In this document: positions 50,901-59,295 of the stretch, one piece after another
Layout: the number at the start of each line of letters is the position of its first letter
Numbering within the stretch: position 1 is the stretch's first letter
NCBI GenBank assembly: GCA_964023205.1
Contig: OZ026844.1
Location: 13,750,790-13,814,789 of the forward strand
DNA from: Lutraria lutraria
Taxonomy: Eukaryota > Mollusca > Bivalvia > Venerida > Mactridae
DNA length: 64,000 nt
Direction: 5' to 3'
The notes under the pieces: model-generated
Database searches by the model: none
The model's input: the letters and a program-made list of their open reading frames with translations, nothing else
Told to the model about the DNA's origin: nothing
Translations under genes and position numbers: made by a program

Positions 50901-53900
50901 CATCCATGATATAAATTGAAATAATAAATACAAAAAAATTCTATCCAATAATGCTTAAGTCATTGAAATGAGGCCCCAATCAGGAATATAATGTTAGATA
51001 GCATTAATTTTTCAGATGAAAAGAAACTTTTGAAACAATATTCTTAATGTAGGGATAGACTGACGCTGATAATGGTGCTGTTACAAACAGATGGAACCTT
51101 TTAGAAATAAATATTTCAAACAGAACCAGCAGATTCTGTAAAAATAATCTCAGTGCAACAGATACAAATCTTTGACATATTACTCAACAGGGAAGTGAAC
51201 GGAACATTATATCCATAGAAAGCTCATTCAACTTATTGTACGTCAAGGAACAAGTCAGTTTTTTTTTAAAACAGCTTCCCATGGCTGTCACTTGCTCGGT
51301 GCACATGAATTTTGATGCCGATCAAAGTACTATGCTTTTCTACATCTGCCAAGTTAAACTGGTTCCCTATCCATGTTGCAGTGCAAGTTTATGAACAGTT
51401 CAGTACAGATGAGTACATTCAGTACTTTGATTATTTTTTTCACCCAACACAAGGAAGCAAAGGATTTCCCTCCTTGTGGAGGATTGTGTTTTTTTCACCA
51501 TATGATACAAGCTTCCTATTCGTCGGATTCTGTTCTTTCAGCATTACTTATATTTTCCCACACATCTAGAAAACTAAGTACTTAACCTATAACCAGTTAA
51601 TTCTCACATTAAGTGTCAATATCAGTTACATATCACCAACAGTAAGAAATGCTAACAAAGCAAAGTCAAACATGAATGACAGACTAAGAAATTGTTTCAG
51701 GGTTATAAGGAAGAGTTTCGATAACTATTATTTCGAGCAATCCAACTTGAATGAATGACATAAAAGACAAAAGCACTAAAAAACAGTCACCTATAAGAGG
51801 GAAAATGATTGTTGAGTTTACATTATATAAGTATAGTTATTAAAACACGGAATTTATTCTTTAAAGCGTATAATAATATCCAGAAAAGCAAGAATGACAT
51901 GGCTTTGACTTGTATACATGTAGTTTTTACCCTTCCCTGAACAACCTATTAAGGGAGGCACAAATATGACAATAACTGAAAATATTCCACTAGTTCCAAC
52001 CAAAGTATACATAATTACTTATAATTACCTTTGTTTTTCCTGTTTATGTCGTGCCCATGTACTTTTTACAAGTTTCTCTAAATTCCGAGAATATTCTGCC
52101 TCCAGGTCGGCTTTTCGCCGATAGAATTCCTGGATTTCCTGTACCATAGCAATCTGGATTTCCAGACGTGACTCGAGACATTTTAACTGTTCTGCTAACT
52201 GCTGACGTATATCTGAAAATATATAATAAGTAAATGTAGTTTAATACAATAATTACATGGAACAAAAAAAGTTAAAAATACATTTATCATGAACAGAAGA
52301 CACTACCTTAACTTCCCACCATCCGAATGTACAGTAAAACCTCGATTATCTGAACTCGGATTATCTGAAAACCTGTTGTTATCCAAAATGAATGTTCGGT
52401 CCCGATTTCACCCTATACATTTCAATGTAAAACAAACTTGATTATCTGAATAATGTTATCTGAAACCATGGACTCACTATCCGGAACGATATTTCTGTAC
52501 CATCAATTTTGGATATTAGAGGTTTTACTGTATGGATAGCTGATAATAGATTTTGATGTCATACTCAAATAAGAACCGTTTTTTCCCCCAAAACATTGAT
52601 GGTATATAGGTGAGCTTAAAAGCTGAAACCATTGATAAACTGTGGACATTAAAAAAGGTACTTAATAATTGGTTTGTATGTTTACAAGCATACACTGTAT
52701 GCATTCACTTATAATCATACAGTGTCATCTTGAAGTATTCACATGATAATGTGGAAAAGTTAATTTAAATAATGATACCAGAATGAAAGAAATATACATT
52801 TCGGAATGATTTATCATACATTATGTACTGTCACTCATTATCTAAGGGTTACAGGATGTTTTGCAATAACTCCTTCATGAAAATGGTTGCCATGGCAACT
52901 CTATGCAAAATATACTCCATGATTTATCTCAGCACAGACAGATTTATAAAAGATTTAAGGCTTAAGAAGCCAATTTGTCATGTCAAACAATTTCATTAAA
53001 TTTTGACACTAAGTATTTTAATGAGAAGGTGAGGTTGTTATATCAAGTTAATGTAAGTACAAAACGCTGTGATCCTAAAAGAATGGAATTTATATACTGC
53101 ATCTGGTAGGGATACTGATCAAGGCAGGTAAACATAATGATTCTGTACATCATACTGAAAATTGGAAAATTCATCCAAGTAACTTCATGTTACATACCCG
53201 CCAGTACATGTATGAATACACAATTTACTGTTTACTTCATGTAACAAGCAATATATTCCATTTATCTACACTCATAACAATACAAAATCTATAATATCTT
53301 ACAAGTTACAGTATATAAATCAAAACCCTATGAATTAATACTAATGGGCGAAGGAAAGCCTTTCTTTAGCGCACACAATGATCTTACAGTTCTAATAAAA
53401 CTCAAAGGCATATTGTGAAAAAAAAAATTTATCCCCCCACACACCTTGATGGCACTCACTCAAAGGTTTGATTGTATATTTATATTAATGTGGTTCAATT
53501 TAACTATAAACAACCATAACCATGGATGCAGCACTCACTTTTATTTCACAGAAGTAAGGACATTGAGGGTCCTTGGGTTCATAAATTATAGCCATCCATG
53601 ATTTGTCACCCTGAGTCAGGGCTCATATAAAAACATTAACATTTATAGTGCAATAGTCATTGTTGACAAAGTCATAAAATAACTAGTAATGTAAGTGAAC
53701 ATCAAAAACAATCCAAATATTTTTATACAACAGTTGAATGCCATAAATATGAATAATTTATAATGACACGAAAACACGGTGAAGTACCAACAGAATGACA
53801 AAACATTTCATATGTGGGGTATATGAGTAATAACGTATCACTGTATTATAATGTTAACATTTAATTTTAATTAATACTATGTGTAGCCCTATGGTACATA

Positions 53901-56900
53901 TATATTATATAAGTAAATGTATTATTAAATTGGCTGGGATATTCACCAGCCCGACTAGCTCAGTTGGTAAAGCTGAACTATCATTCAGTTCCCAAAAATT
54001 GTAACCTAAATCTCTGATCAAACATCAATATGGTCCAGAGTGGATGATTGATCAGTGTTTTGTTACAGTATAATCAATAGATCAGAGACAGGAGATGAAA
54101 GAAATGAAATATAAAAATCAATTCAAACAACAAAAATTTGGTGTCAATTACAGTTTAATAGAAAAAAAATTGAACAATAACGGTCCCTTTAACATTCCTG
54201 GTTAGTTAAACAGCAGCTAGGACATTTTATTACAAAAATCTCCCAAGTCTAGACAGCAAAGACAGATAGCAATTTTACCTGTAAACTCAATGACAGTCAA
54301 AAAGTTTCAGGTTTTAATTTCTGAATGTCATTCAGGCAATATTGGTGTAAAACCTGTCATTTCCATGTAATCGTATGCATAAAACCCAGAGGCTATTTAG
54401 TATAGCAACATTTATGTGTCTAAATTAAGGAAATAATACAACAAAACATGGTAAATTTACATTAAAATTTAAATGTTTACAATGTTCACTGTGAGTCATC
54501 ATTTCAACTGCTGCTGAATGTGGCAAAATTGGCAGTAATTACTGTCAGTGACACTTATACTGATAATGACAAACACTGTGACTTAAAAGTTAAAATCATG
54601 TAAACATTCAGTGCATATTATAAGTGTGACCTTTGAATGTTAGGGATTTGTTTGGGCAGTGTGTCCATTGTATGGAGAGGTACAGGAAATAATAGAGAGG
54701 ACAGGAAGTACTGGCCAGTCAGAAAACATGATTTAAAGGACTGTTTAGGAAGTAATAAAATTAGTTATACAAAGGAAGGTTATTGTTAAAATTAAAGATG
54801 ACTCAACATTGGCAGACCAGTCTAAAATACATGCTGTACATTTAACACAATTTCATCTTCATTATCATAATCAGTCAATGGGAGACAGAATACCCTAAAG
54901 GCACTCCCTTACTTGGCAGGCATTAATTAGAAAAGTCTGTCTATTAGCTTACTTCCTTATTACTACACTGTACCCTTCATTTAGATCATTATACACACAT
55001 TATCCCTGCATCACTACATTACTTGAAGCAGCAACAAGCCTTAATTTAACTATTAGAAACATGCGCGTGATTATCATATCCACGGCATAAACCCCTACAT
55101 TATCCACATTGGAAGCAAAAAAAAACATAACCATTCTAGAGAATATAAATGAAACATTCACAAAGACATAAAACTGCATGTCCTATGAAGCAGCATTACC
55201 CAGAAATGATGTGAAAAGGTTTTTATAAAAATCTAAGTCACACATCTGGTGTTTCCTTGATTACAAGATGTAACCACAGAATATAAACCCAGTTTCATGA
55301 AACCTGGTACCAAATGTTTTGAAATCCAATATGAGTAGAAAGATCGAGGGTCGTCACAAAACTGATGAAAACATTTTAATTCAAAGCACACCAAATGCTC
55401 TAGTGTATTCATGTTAAGTGATGCAGATCATTGCAGTAATTATGCAATATGTTTGATGACTTCTAACAGAGAACCAGTCTACCGTTAATTGAGGAATAGC
55501 AACTGCTGCATCATCCACCACACATAAAGCCATGACACACTGAACTAAAATACAAACATCATACTAAAACAATAGCCATGAGGGAGATGACAAGATCAGA
55601 AATCAATAATATGATACTTCCAGATTCTAGATAATGGACTTGTGAGAAGTACCACAATCATATGAATGAATTATCCAATGAAATATATTGTATGCCAAGC
55701 AAATGGTGCAATTTCTCTATTTTGTAACGGTAACAATTTCAACAAGGTCAATAAGCAGCAACATAAATAGAGAACAGACAAAAAATGTAACATCTGAACA
55801 ACAAGAACTTCTCTTGGCTTCATGTGAAAAGTGACATTTACAGGAAATATCACTGAAGAATCTGATGCCAAAAATTTGCATTCTCACTCCCTGCTTGTTA
55901 ATGCACCAAATCTTGTAACACTTTAAGCAGATCTCTTGGCAAAGGTAAAAGAGATCGATAAAGCAGAGATAGTAGATTTTGAACATCACGTTTTTGTTCT
56001 GGTACATTGTCTTTAGGGCAGGTTCCCGTGGTAGCGTATTATCTTATGTAGAAGTCTTTGAGTCATCCACACAGAGTTTGTAATGACATTTAAATTCTCA
56101 ATCCATTCCATTGTTACATGTCTTCCCATCTCCTAATCTACAGATATTATCTTCAAACAGCATTCTTATAAAGCCAACATGCTCAACAATGATTCATCAG
56201 ATTTAAACATATCTTCAATATAAATACTTGTACTCTTATTCAAAAGTTTCAAGAAACATTATCATTCTGGTATATATGTAATGATATCAACTCATACAAT
56301 AATATCAGAGATTGAACTGGACAATGGGATAAATGGATTTCTTTGATCATTACTTAAACCACCAAGTCTTCACATTAAGAATGTGGCAATCTTTGTGTTA
56401 CAATTACAAATAGTAGGAAGATTTCAGGTCACATACCATATTAAAGCCTTACTTATTTGCCTTTCTGGACTGCCAATTGCATGAGCGGGCTGGGGCCAAA
56501 TAAAAAGTACCTCTTGTCCCTAACCATCTAATTAGCTGACCTTAAACTGACCATAAGACTAAGCACATTTGATTTTAAGAACCAATGTGTTAAAACACAC
56601 ACCCTATAACCTCATCACTTCATCATTCCAATTACTCACCAATCAAAGTCTTATCTCTGATAATTCACAATTATTACAGTCCCCAGCTCTACTGAGATCA
56701 TGACCCCCAAAGGTCATTTACAGGACAATTTACAGATTTATGTGAGATTGGAAAAGACATTTACCCATGGGAGAGCTAATGGCAGCTTATGAATATTGCC
56801 TTCATCTCACTGAGACTGAGAGTGGGAGAAACCCTAATCTTTTCATCAAACAGCAACACTTAATTTCAGATATTATGGAGGTGGCTATGGCATCAATGTT

Positions 56901-59295
56901 TTTATACATGCCTGGAACAAATTTCTATCTTTAGTAACATAACACTACATCCCTAATAAGAATACCATGAACACCAAGAAGATGTCTTGCAGTGGAGAGG
57001 CTGGAAGAACTAAATGTTAGTATTGATTGAACATAATATGCTTCAGTATTTCAGTGAGCCAACGTCAAACAAAGAAAGAGAAAGAAATCAAAAATTGTGC
57101 ATCATGTAGAAAACAGCTAGAGAGAATGACTAATACATTGCCAATTTTCTCTAGCACCAAAACTTCTATGTTCTCCAGAGACATATATTTGCTCAATTTG
57201 TGAGCATGAAATGGATGATGAATAACATTTTATATGTCTGACAGTCCATTGATTGTGTTACACAACACTAATAATGTGTTTCCATTAGGACAAGTAACAC
57301 ATAAATAGCAACTTATACATAGGTTTATATAACAGAATCAAAGGCACAAACCAGACAAATATTTAGCACCAAACTGTGATTGATACTTGTATACACCACA
57401 CTGCTAATACATTATAAAACTTCAGACTCAAAACTTTATACAGAAGTCTCCATGGTTAATGAAAAGTTAACTTCACCGAGTTTGCAGCCAATAATAGCAA
57501 ATGTATAAACCAAATAAAACCATGAGGGATCCCAGAAAAAAAAGTCTAAATGAAATTTTTATCTATGACTATTCAGTTGGTATAATTATATGATTTTGTT
57601 TTTCACTACATGTACAAGTAATTTAACTATGAACATTTTCATCTATTATTGCTCCATTGTTTATAAAGCATATCGATCAATTTTCTTTTACTGTTTTGTC
57701 ATTACCATGTACTTCAATGTACCAATGTCATTGTCACATGCATATTTTCGATGCTTGTAAAATAATTATATTCACACAGGCCTTCTGGCTAATGAAGCTG
57801 AAAAAATAAAGCTGTGACCCTGGTCCAGTGTTTAGTGGCTGGATTTGTAACCTGGGTTCGATTTTGGTTACAGTGGAAGGGTAGGTTAGTACTAGTTAGA
57901 ATATAGCCTAGTAAGTGACCAAAGAGAACAAGCAAATAAAGAACCTTGACCTTGCAAGATAGATTTCAGTTTGGCAACAGATTTTGGCAACACAATGAAA
58001 CAAAGGGAATACTGTGAGTCAATCACTTAACTGATAAACAAATTTACCAATCATAGCTAACAGAATCATCATCAGTACAGTAAACAGTAAATTTCAGGGC
58101 TAATGCTGCTACCATAGTTACTCTGCTGGAACATGTATACTCGGTATTGTACTATTTATTAATCCTTATTGGTTTTAACAAATAGCCCAAAACTATAAAA
58201 CTTTAATAGTACTTGATCATCAATAAGATGACACTGGGACATATCTCATTGATCTTCTATACTAGAAATGATTGTAAAAACAAAACTTGATGAGATCAGG
58301 ACCCTGATTTGAGGGGTCATTTAATTACCAGTAACACTGGTGGGGCCAGTGTGGTGGTTCATAGACTAGTCAGAGATTGGTGTAACAGTAAATTGATTAC
58401 AAAACTGGAACACAGAATCAAATACATGCAGGTAATTATAGACTTTTTTTTCAACAATGGGTGGTTTGACATTCCTGCCAAACAGTTACTAGGTCAATCA
58501 CAAAACAAAGGGTTCAGAACCAATAATTGAACAGCAGGAGGGATCTAGGGGCTGAGGAGACTCAGGGAAACAAAGGAACCACTATTATTAGTGCCTGAAA
58601 TTTGCATTCACTTGAAATCAATTATCTCAACTCAAACATGAGCAAATCAATAAGCCAGACAGAGTTAATTATAAAATGAAAAATATAATACCCAGGATAG
58701 AATTTGGAATTCTCATAAATTTTACTTCGCGCAAAACTACGATCAATAATGTATTTCAAAATGGAGTAAATTACATGAAGGTTGAAAACTAGAATCATTA
58801 ACATAAGATTATGTCTCGTCAAAATCCAGCCACTTACATCCTAAACAAAAGTCAGCCACCCTTTATACATTATGCTAATGTTAAGATATTATCTTATTGA
58901 CAGCAATGTCTGCCTTCATGTCTTTGTAACTAGATTGACCATAAGAATGTGAAGGTATAATCTACAGTATGTGTTTAGTATCAATCTGTAACCAGGTTAA
59001 ATGACTCAAGTTATACATGATAATATCAACAACAAGTCATAAAAAGGTCACATTTTCAATTTGTAAAATGGTTTCAGTTTATAACACATGTATTCGATCT
59101 TATACATTAGCCTTAAGCATACAGACAAGTCATTAATTTCAACAGTACAGAAACCTTCAACGTACAATGACAGCCAAACTATATTTTGAATAAAACCAAT
59201 ATTACTCTTAATCAAATACAAAAATGTTTACCGAAACAACGAGATCCTTTTTTCCTCCAGGATTCCGATTTATTTGATTTAAGTAAAGAATCCAT
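19946..59295 (-). CDS. srGAP: SLIT-ROBO Rho GTPase-activating protein (srGAP), 20 coding exons
   Basis: Exons in transcript order: 59232-59295, 52029-52212, 43593-43758, 40715-40777, 38607-38765, 37818-37946, 36981-37202, 36216-36317, 35531-35698, 33007-33119, 31518-31577, 30576-30653, 28593-28695, 27710-27848, 26471-26608, 26031-26133, 24939-25148, 24537-24610, 21631-21811, 19946-20945. All junctions are GT-AG and phases join into 1151 codons plus stop. Domains: F-BAR with coiled coil about 22-420, a linker to about 525, RhoGAP about 525-715 with the arginine finger in GIFRIPGS (Arg566), SH3 about 762-815 (ALYDF to GLIPSNYV), and a Ser/Thr-rich tail with a PxxP/Lys cluster at 1104-1124. Human srGAP1-3 are 1071-1099 residues with the same order. 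The family remodels membrane and lowers Rho/Rac/Cdc42 activity downstream of Robo receptors. The N-terminus here is non-canonical and exons 11-12 look optional. Which vertebrate paralogue it matches is not meaningful, because invertebrates usually have one copy. Confidence 0.95.
21428..21590. mobile_element. Pogo-like MITE, partial, in srGAP intron
   Basis: It matches the 23811-23988 element over most of its length (CCTGTGTTAGCAGTCAA ... AATAAAGGCCATC ... GGATGGCC) but lacks clean terminal CAGT/ACTG ends. A degraded copy in intron 19. Confidence 0.7.
21631..21811 (-). CDS. srGAP: srGAP exon 19 (SH3)
   Basis: A complete SH3 domain in one exon: ATALYDFKGRTDRELSFKKG, then EWWEGAFAGHEGLIPSNYV. 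It contains the ALYDY-type start, the WW pair and the PxNYV end that form the ligand groove. Phase 1 in, phase 2 out. Confidence 0.97.
22313..22654. mobile_element. hAT-like MITE with 13-bp terminal repeats
   Basis: It begins CAGGGGTGATAAT and ends ATTATCACCCCTG, a perfect 13-bp inverted pair. The interior is AT-rich and non-coding apart from a nested element at 22395. The ends resemble hAT termini, but no clear 8-bp target duplication is visible. Located in srGAP intron 18. Confidence 0.7.
22395..22514. mobile_element. Nested short element with CAGAGGC ends
   Basis: It begins CAGAGGCAGACTC and ends GGATCCGCCTCTG, forming imperfect inverted ends, and is flanked by ATATG on each side. It is inserted inside the 22313-22654 element, so it is the younger of the two. 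Confidence 0.6.
23811..23988. mobile_element. Intact 178-bp pogo-like MITE
   Basis: CAGTCAAACCTGTG at the left and CACAGGTTTGACTG at the right are exact inverted repeats, flanked by TA on both sides. The interior repeats AATAAAGGCCA and GGATGGCCATTG motifs. It is the best-preserved member of the family in the window (also at 14801, 21428, 35835 and perhaps 32420). Confidence 0.9.
24537..24610 (-). CDS. srGAP: srGAP exon 18 (acidic linker)
   Basis: Twenty-four codons giving DSLDGMEEEEGECSIQS and five Asp in a row from a GAT repeat. It links RhoGAP to SH3. The repeat could vary in length. The plus-strand poly-Ser frame here is only its shadow. Confidence 0.88.
24939..25148 (-). CDS. srGAP: srGAP exon 17 (RhoGAP end)
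   Basis: It encodes SDENMMDPYNLAICFGPTLI, including the conserved MxxxNLAxxFGP motif with the structural Asn, then a helix ending EIF. Phase 2 at both ends. Confidence 0.97.
25223..25425. mobile_element. MITE, CAGxxxAACCTCTCC family, TA-flanked
   Basis: It begins CAGTGCAACCTCTCC and ends GGAAAGGTTGCACTG, with TA on both sides. The interior GAGCAACAACCTCC is the precursor-like form of the 74-bp repeat expanded at 5058-6222. Confidence 0.88.
26031..26133 (-). CDS. srGAP: srGAP exon 16 (RhoGAP)
   Basis: It encodes RLDEQAKIDKIKELLLSLPR, then VVMRYLFAFLN, the conserved LP...LLxxLxxFLxxV helix of the fold. Phase 1 in, phase 2 out. Confidence 0.95.
26471..26608 (-). CDS. srGAP: srGAP exon 15 (RhoGAP)
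   Basis: It encodes GDDPLADEDDACEKIN, then AAGVLKMFFRELKPPLFPLP, the conserved VLKxYFRxLxxPLFP helix-turn of RhoGAP domains. Phase 1 at both ends. Confidence 0.96.
27431..27670 (-). mobile_element. tRNA-derived SINE, family 1 (tRNA-Ser-like head)
   Basis: On the minus strand the head reads GTGGTCGAGTGGTTCAGG (box A at about 27649-27659) and TTTTGGGTTCGAGCCC (box B at about 27586-27596), resembling a tRNA-Ser/Leu. The body carries AGTCTCTTAGTGTGAGAAAG and ends in CTGTTGAAAAGGGGCG. Other copies are at 34975, 37558, 42310 and 50425. Confidence 0.85.
27710..27848 (-). CDS. srGAP: srGAP exon 14 (RhoGAP, arginine finger)
   Basis: It begins ATGLEIPTVIKSCIRVL and contains HHQGIFRIPGSQVEIN. The Arg in GIFR (about residue 566) is the catalytic arginine finger inserted into the GTPase site. 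Ends phase 1. Confidence 0.96.
28593..28695 (-). CDS. srGAP: srGAP exon 13 (basic-proline linker into RhoGAP)
   Basis: It encodes PPSLPPKPKKRRIGRNPQ, then LFGGNLEEYIE, the start of the RhoGAP fold. The basic Pro-rich segment could be an SH3 ligand or a membrane-contact patch. Phase 2 in, phase 0 out. Confidence 0.92.
29828..29998 (-). mobile_element. tRNA-derived SINE, family 2, in srGAP intron
   Basis: Minus-strand head GGCTGTGGCCCATTGGTTAG and box B-like GGGTTTGATTCC; the body ends in ACCAGTTCCTGG-like sequence as in the copies at 3073 and 15800. Located in the intron between exons 12 and 13. Confidence 0.8.
30576..30653 (-). CDS. srGAP: srGAP exon 12, cassette-like
   Basis: Seventy-eight bases, phase 2 at both ends, encoding an acidic, Ser-rich stretch (STGSTSDDTKNGYSYSDDWD). 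The acceptor is weaker (CAAACTTAG) and the donor is GG|GTAATT. It is not conserved in vertebrates that I know. Skipping it together with exon 11 still joins LRIR to PPSLPP in frame. Confidence 0.6.
31518..31577 (-). CDS. srGAP: srGAP exon 11, cassette-like
   Basis: Sixty bases, phase 2 at both ends, so it can be included or skipped without frame change. It encodes RKSSEQLVLLELFSRLHLQ after a junction Arg. Splice sites are good (TTTTCAG, AG|GTAGAA), but family conservation is not evident beyond the Arg/Ser start. Confidence 0.65.
32420..32566. mobile_element. Degenerate pogo-like MITE
   Basis: CAGAAGAACCTGTGAAGAAAG at the left and TTTAAACACAGGTG at the right are loosely inverted, and the interior has TTCGGAGGTT. 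The ends are eroded, so the family assignment is weak. Confidence 0.4.
33007..33119 (-). CDS. srGAP: srGAP exon 10 (linker helix)
   Basis: KFRLYTLSNNRIARLQAKF and SIQKALGE match the LITKLQAKHDLLQKTLGE helix of vertebrate srGAPs. It ends phase 2 at ATC AG|GTAAAT. Confidence 0.93.
33185..34920. repeat. 168-bp satellite block inside an interspersed element
   Basis: Nine units marked by AACAAAGGGCTATAACTCAG begin at 33343, 33498, 33646, 33815, 33983, 34151, 34319, 34487 and 34655; the last five spacings are exactly 168 bp. The block is bordered by GGTGATGAATACCCCCAG at the left and ATATCTGGGGGTATAATAAC at the right, the same ends as the core-less element at 14930. A GACC tetranucleotide run lies at 34808-34860. 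It sits in the srGAP intron between exons 9 and 10. Confidence 0.92.
34975..35135 (-). mobile_element. tRNA-derived SINE, family 1, head-truncated
   Basis: It shares TTACGCCCCTTTTCAGCAGT, GAGGTGGACAGTTCAC and GAACCAGTACTAGAC with the copy at 27431, but ends before box B, so it lacks the promoter. It lies directly beside the 168-bp satellite block. Confidence 0.75.
35531..35698 (-). CDS. srGAP: srGAP exon 9 (coiled coil, linker)
   Basis: Fifty-six codons starting TWKSLEATEKSLTELI and ending RLETEGYYLN. The donor is the weaker AAT|GTTAGT, but joining to exon 10 recreates the family's YxxxK helix. Phase 0 at both ends. Confidence 0.88.
35835..35987. mobile_element. Pogo-like MITE
   Basis: The left end CAGGCAAACCTGTAAACAAAG and the right end AGTTTGACTG match the 23811 family, and the interior has ATGGCCTTTATTCAGGG. 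The inverted ends have partly decayed. Confidence 0.7.
36216..36317 (-). CDS. srGAP: srGAP exon 8 (F-BAR end, coiled coil)
   Basis: Thirty-four codons with VRQISAQKPVQDLLLQSY, the counterpart of LCAQQPVQSEL. It is followed by a heptad-like helix ending LDNDE. Phase 0 at both ends. Confidence 0.92.
36349..36728. mobile_element. Pogo/Tigger-like MITE with internal 60-bp tandem repeat
   Basis: It begins CAGTCAAACCTC and ends ACTTGTTGGGA-complement TTCTACTG, flanked by TA. From about 36372 to 36640 it holds four to five copies of a roughly 60-bp unit (CAGCTGGTCCCAGG ... AACCTTTCTAATCTGGAATC). The minus-strand frame across it (repeating RIRKVLDLGPAD) is a product of the repeat. Confidence 0.8.
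36981..37202 (-). CDS. srGAP: srGAP exon 7 (F-BAR)
   Basis: Seventy-four codons from CMDFGYHNSIRGTV to KKFEFQSYRGDE, the counterpart of the CDLGYH ... MKFEFQPHMGD segment. Phase 0 at both ends. Confidence 0.95.
37558..37712 (-). mobile_element. tRNA-derived SINE, family 1, partial
   Basis: It retains the tRNA-like head (minus strand TCAAGTGATTAAGGTTGC and GGGATCGAGCCC) and the AAAGAGACATGGT region, but lacks the distal tail seen at 27431. In srGAP intron 6. Confidence 0.75.
37818..37946 (-). CDS. srGAP: srGAP exon 6 (F-BAR)
   Basis: Forty-three codons, including NKLKALHARNEYLLNIEVAN and SDLMD, nearly identical in pattern to the vertebrate KARNEYLL region. Phase 0 at both ends. Confidence 0.95.
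38465..39040. repeat. Two low-complexity minisatellites flanking srGAP exon 5
   Basis: At 38465-38580 there are imperfect repeats of GAAAGAAGCAAAAAGAGTT. At 38768-39040 there are about ten imperfect 24-30 bp repeats of TGTGAAATATAACATTTTTA. Exon 5 (38607-38765) lies between them. Confidence 0.85.
38607..38765 (-). CDS. srGAP: srGAP exon 5 (F-BAR)
   Basis: Fifty-three codons beginning AMKTYHQYQND and ending FKKIEKLGEE. The charged loop between these is much shorter than the basic insertion at this point in vertebrate srGAPs. Phase 0 at both ends. Confidence 0.93.
40315..40595. repeat. ATC/CAT trinucleotide microsatellite region
   Basis: About 280 bp of interrupted CATCAT/CACCAT repeats in the intron between srGAP exons 4 and 5. 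No frame across it is gene-like. Confidence 0.9.
40715..40777 (-). CDS. srGAP: srGAP exon 4 (F-BAR)
   Basis: Twenty-one codons (CKEIGSESHEDMLKILHELQ and a Lys), phase 0 at both ends, corresponding to SKEVG ... LNEL in vertebrates. Confidence 0.92.
41001..41178. mobile_element. TA-flanked MITE with internal 26-bp repeat
   Basis: The left end CATTAAAACCCATGAAAACC and the right end GGTTTACTGGGGTTTTACTG are long imperfect inverted repeats, with TA on both sides. The interior has three to four copies of a unit around CTTCTGGACTGGGACAAAC. Confidence 0.82.
42310..42515 (-). mobile_element. tRNA-derived SINE, family 1
   Basis: Near full length: minus-strand head GTGGTCGAGTGGCTATGG, box B-like GGGTTTGAGCCC, and tail CTGACTGAAGGGGTGTAAAA. 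It lacks the CTTTCTCACATAAAGAGACA segment, so it is internally deleted. Confidence 0.8.
43593..43758 (-). CDS. srGAP: srGAP exon 3 (F-BAR)
   Basis: It encodes YNCWSQLLEITRKQSHDHGI through NSQRIFKK, corresponding to the NCWNLLL ... RLFKK segment of vertebrate srGAPs. Phase 2 in, phase 0 out. Confidence 0.95.
43960..44260. mobile_element. Degenerate interspersed element with GGACGGACAGGGG end
   Basis: GGCCATAACTCCTGTGAAAAT and GAACCGACGGACAAAAGGACGG recall single units and the tail of the elements at 14930 and 33185, without a tandem core. The borders are uncertain. Confidence 0.5.
44270..48960. other. srGAP intron 2 DNA, mostly unannotatable
   Basis: AT-rich and without recognisable coding sequence on either strand. 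A short cluster of ATGATAATATTA-like repeats lies at 45085-45190, and a dispersed repeat copy at 47105-47275 pairs with one at 51255-51440. Confidence 0.6.
47105..47275. repeat. Dispersed repeat, copy A
   Basis: GGCATGAATTTTGATGCAG, TTCTACATCC, GTTAAACT and TTTTCAGTACTTTGAT occur in the same order and spacing as at 51255-51440. There are no clear ends and the family is unknown. Confidence 0.6.
48967..49219. mobile_element. hAT-like MITE, CAGGGGTG ends
   Basis: It begins CAGGGGTGTCAATAG and ends ATACTGTCACCCCTG. The ends pair as CAGGGGTG(T/A)CA. No transposase and no evident target duplication. Confidence 0.55.
49278..49749. mobile_element. MITE-like element rich in CGATAGT motifs
   Basis: It begins TAGGGTGGGCCGATGCATTG and ends AATAGTCACCCCTA. 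Both termini carry clusters of CGATAG/CAATAGTATCGCAATAG, and there is an internal hairpin CGATAGTT-AGCTC-AACTATCG at 49365-49385. The ends suggest a hAT-like element. Confidence 0.55.
50425..50642 (-). mobile_element. tRNA-derived SINE, family 1
   Basis: Minus-strand head CTGTGGTCAAGTGGTTAGGG and box B GGGTTCGAACC, a body with CTCTTTATGTGAGAAAG, and tail CTGTTGAAAAGGGGCG. It lacks part of the head spacer seen in the 27431 copy. Confidence 0.82.
51255..51440. repeat. Dispersed repeat, copy B
   Basis: It shares GCATGAATTTTGATGC, TTCTACATC and ACATTCAGTACTTTGAT in order with 47105-47275. The plus-strand frames here are repeat-derived and not gene-like. Confidence 0.6.
52029..52212 (-). CDS. srGAP: srGAP exon 2 (F-BAR)
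   Basis: It encodes DIRQQLAEQLKCLESRLEIQ, then FYRRKADLEAEYSRNLEKL, matching the family's first long F-BAR helix almost word for word. It ends phase 2 before GTAATT. Confidence 0.96.
52332..52530. mobile_element. Pogo/Tigger-type MITE, intact ends
   Basis: CAGTAAAACCTCGATTATC at the left and GATATTAGAGGTTTTACTG at the right are inverted repeats flanked by TA. The interior repeats GATTATCTGAA, the typical signature of pogo/Tigger-derived elements. It lies in srGAP intron 1, 120 bp from exon 2. Confidence 0.88.
53945..54100 (+). mobile_element. tRNA-like SINE head, third type
   Basis: GCCCGACTAGCTCAGTTGGT resembles the D-arm region of a tRNA such as Lys, but no anticodon or acceptor arm can be folded. 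More likely a degraded SINE than a tRNA gene. Confidence 0.5.
57810..57910 (+). mobile_element. tRNA-derived SINE, family 2, fragment
   Basis: CTGGTCCAGTGTTTAGTGG, then GGATTTGTAACCTGGGTTCG, match the head of the copies at 29828 and 15800 (reverse complement). Only about 100 bp remain. Confidence 0.65.
59232..59295 (-). CDS. srGAP: srGAP exon 1, alternative-looking start
   Basis: ATG at 59295 opens MDSLLKSNKSESWRKKGSRC, and the exon ends phase 1 before GTAAAC. An in-frame TAA sits three codons upstream (59302-59304), which supports a genuine start. The 21 codons are basic and do not resemble the usual srGAP opening, which continues the first F-BAR helix. This may be an alternative first exon, with the canonical one beyond 64000. 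Confidence 0.65.

Larger units (their letters stand above)
52531..59231. other. srGAP intron 1
   Basis: Almost 7 kb between exon 1 and exon 2, apart from the elements at 53945 and 57810. I looked on the minus strand for a second first exon supplying the missing start of the F-BAR helix and did not find one I could support. Confidence 0.5.

Noticed and set aside
51312..51585. Overlapping plus-strand frames of 70-85 codons
   Set aside because: They lie over the dispersed repeat shared with 47105-47275, in two competing frames, with no family resemblance.
53945..54020. Possible tRNA gene (GCCCGACTAGCTCAGTTGGT)
   Set aside because: Only the D-arm side is tRNA-like; the anticodon stem, T-arm and acceptor pairing are missing, so it is better read as a SINE head.
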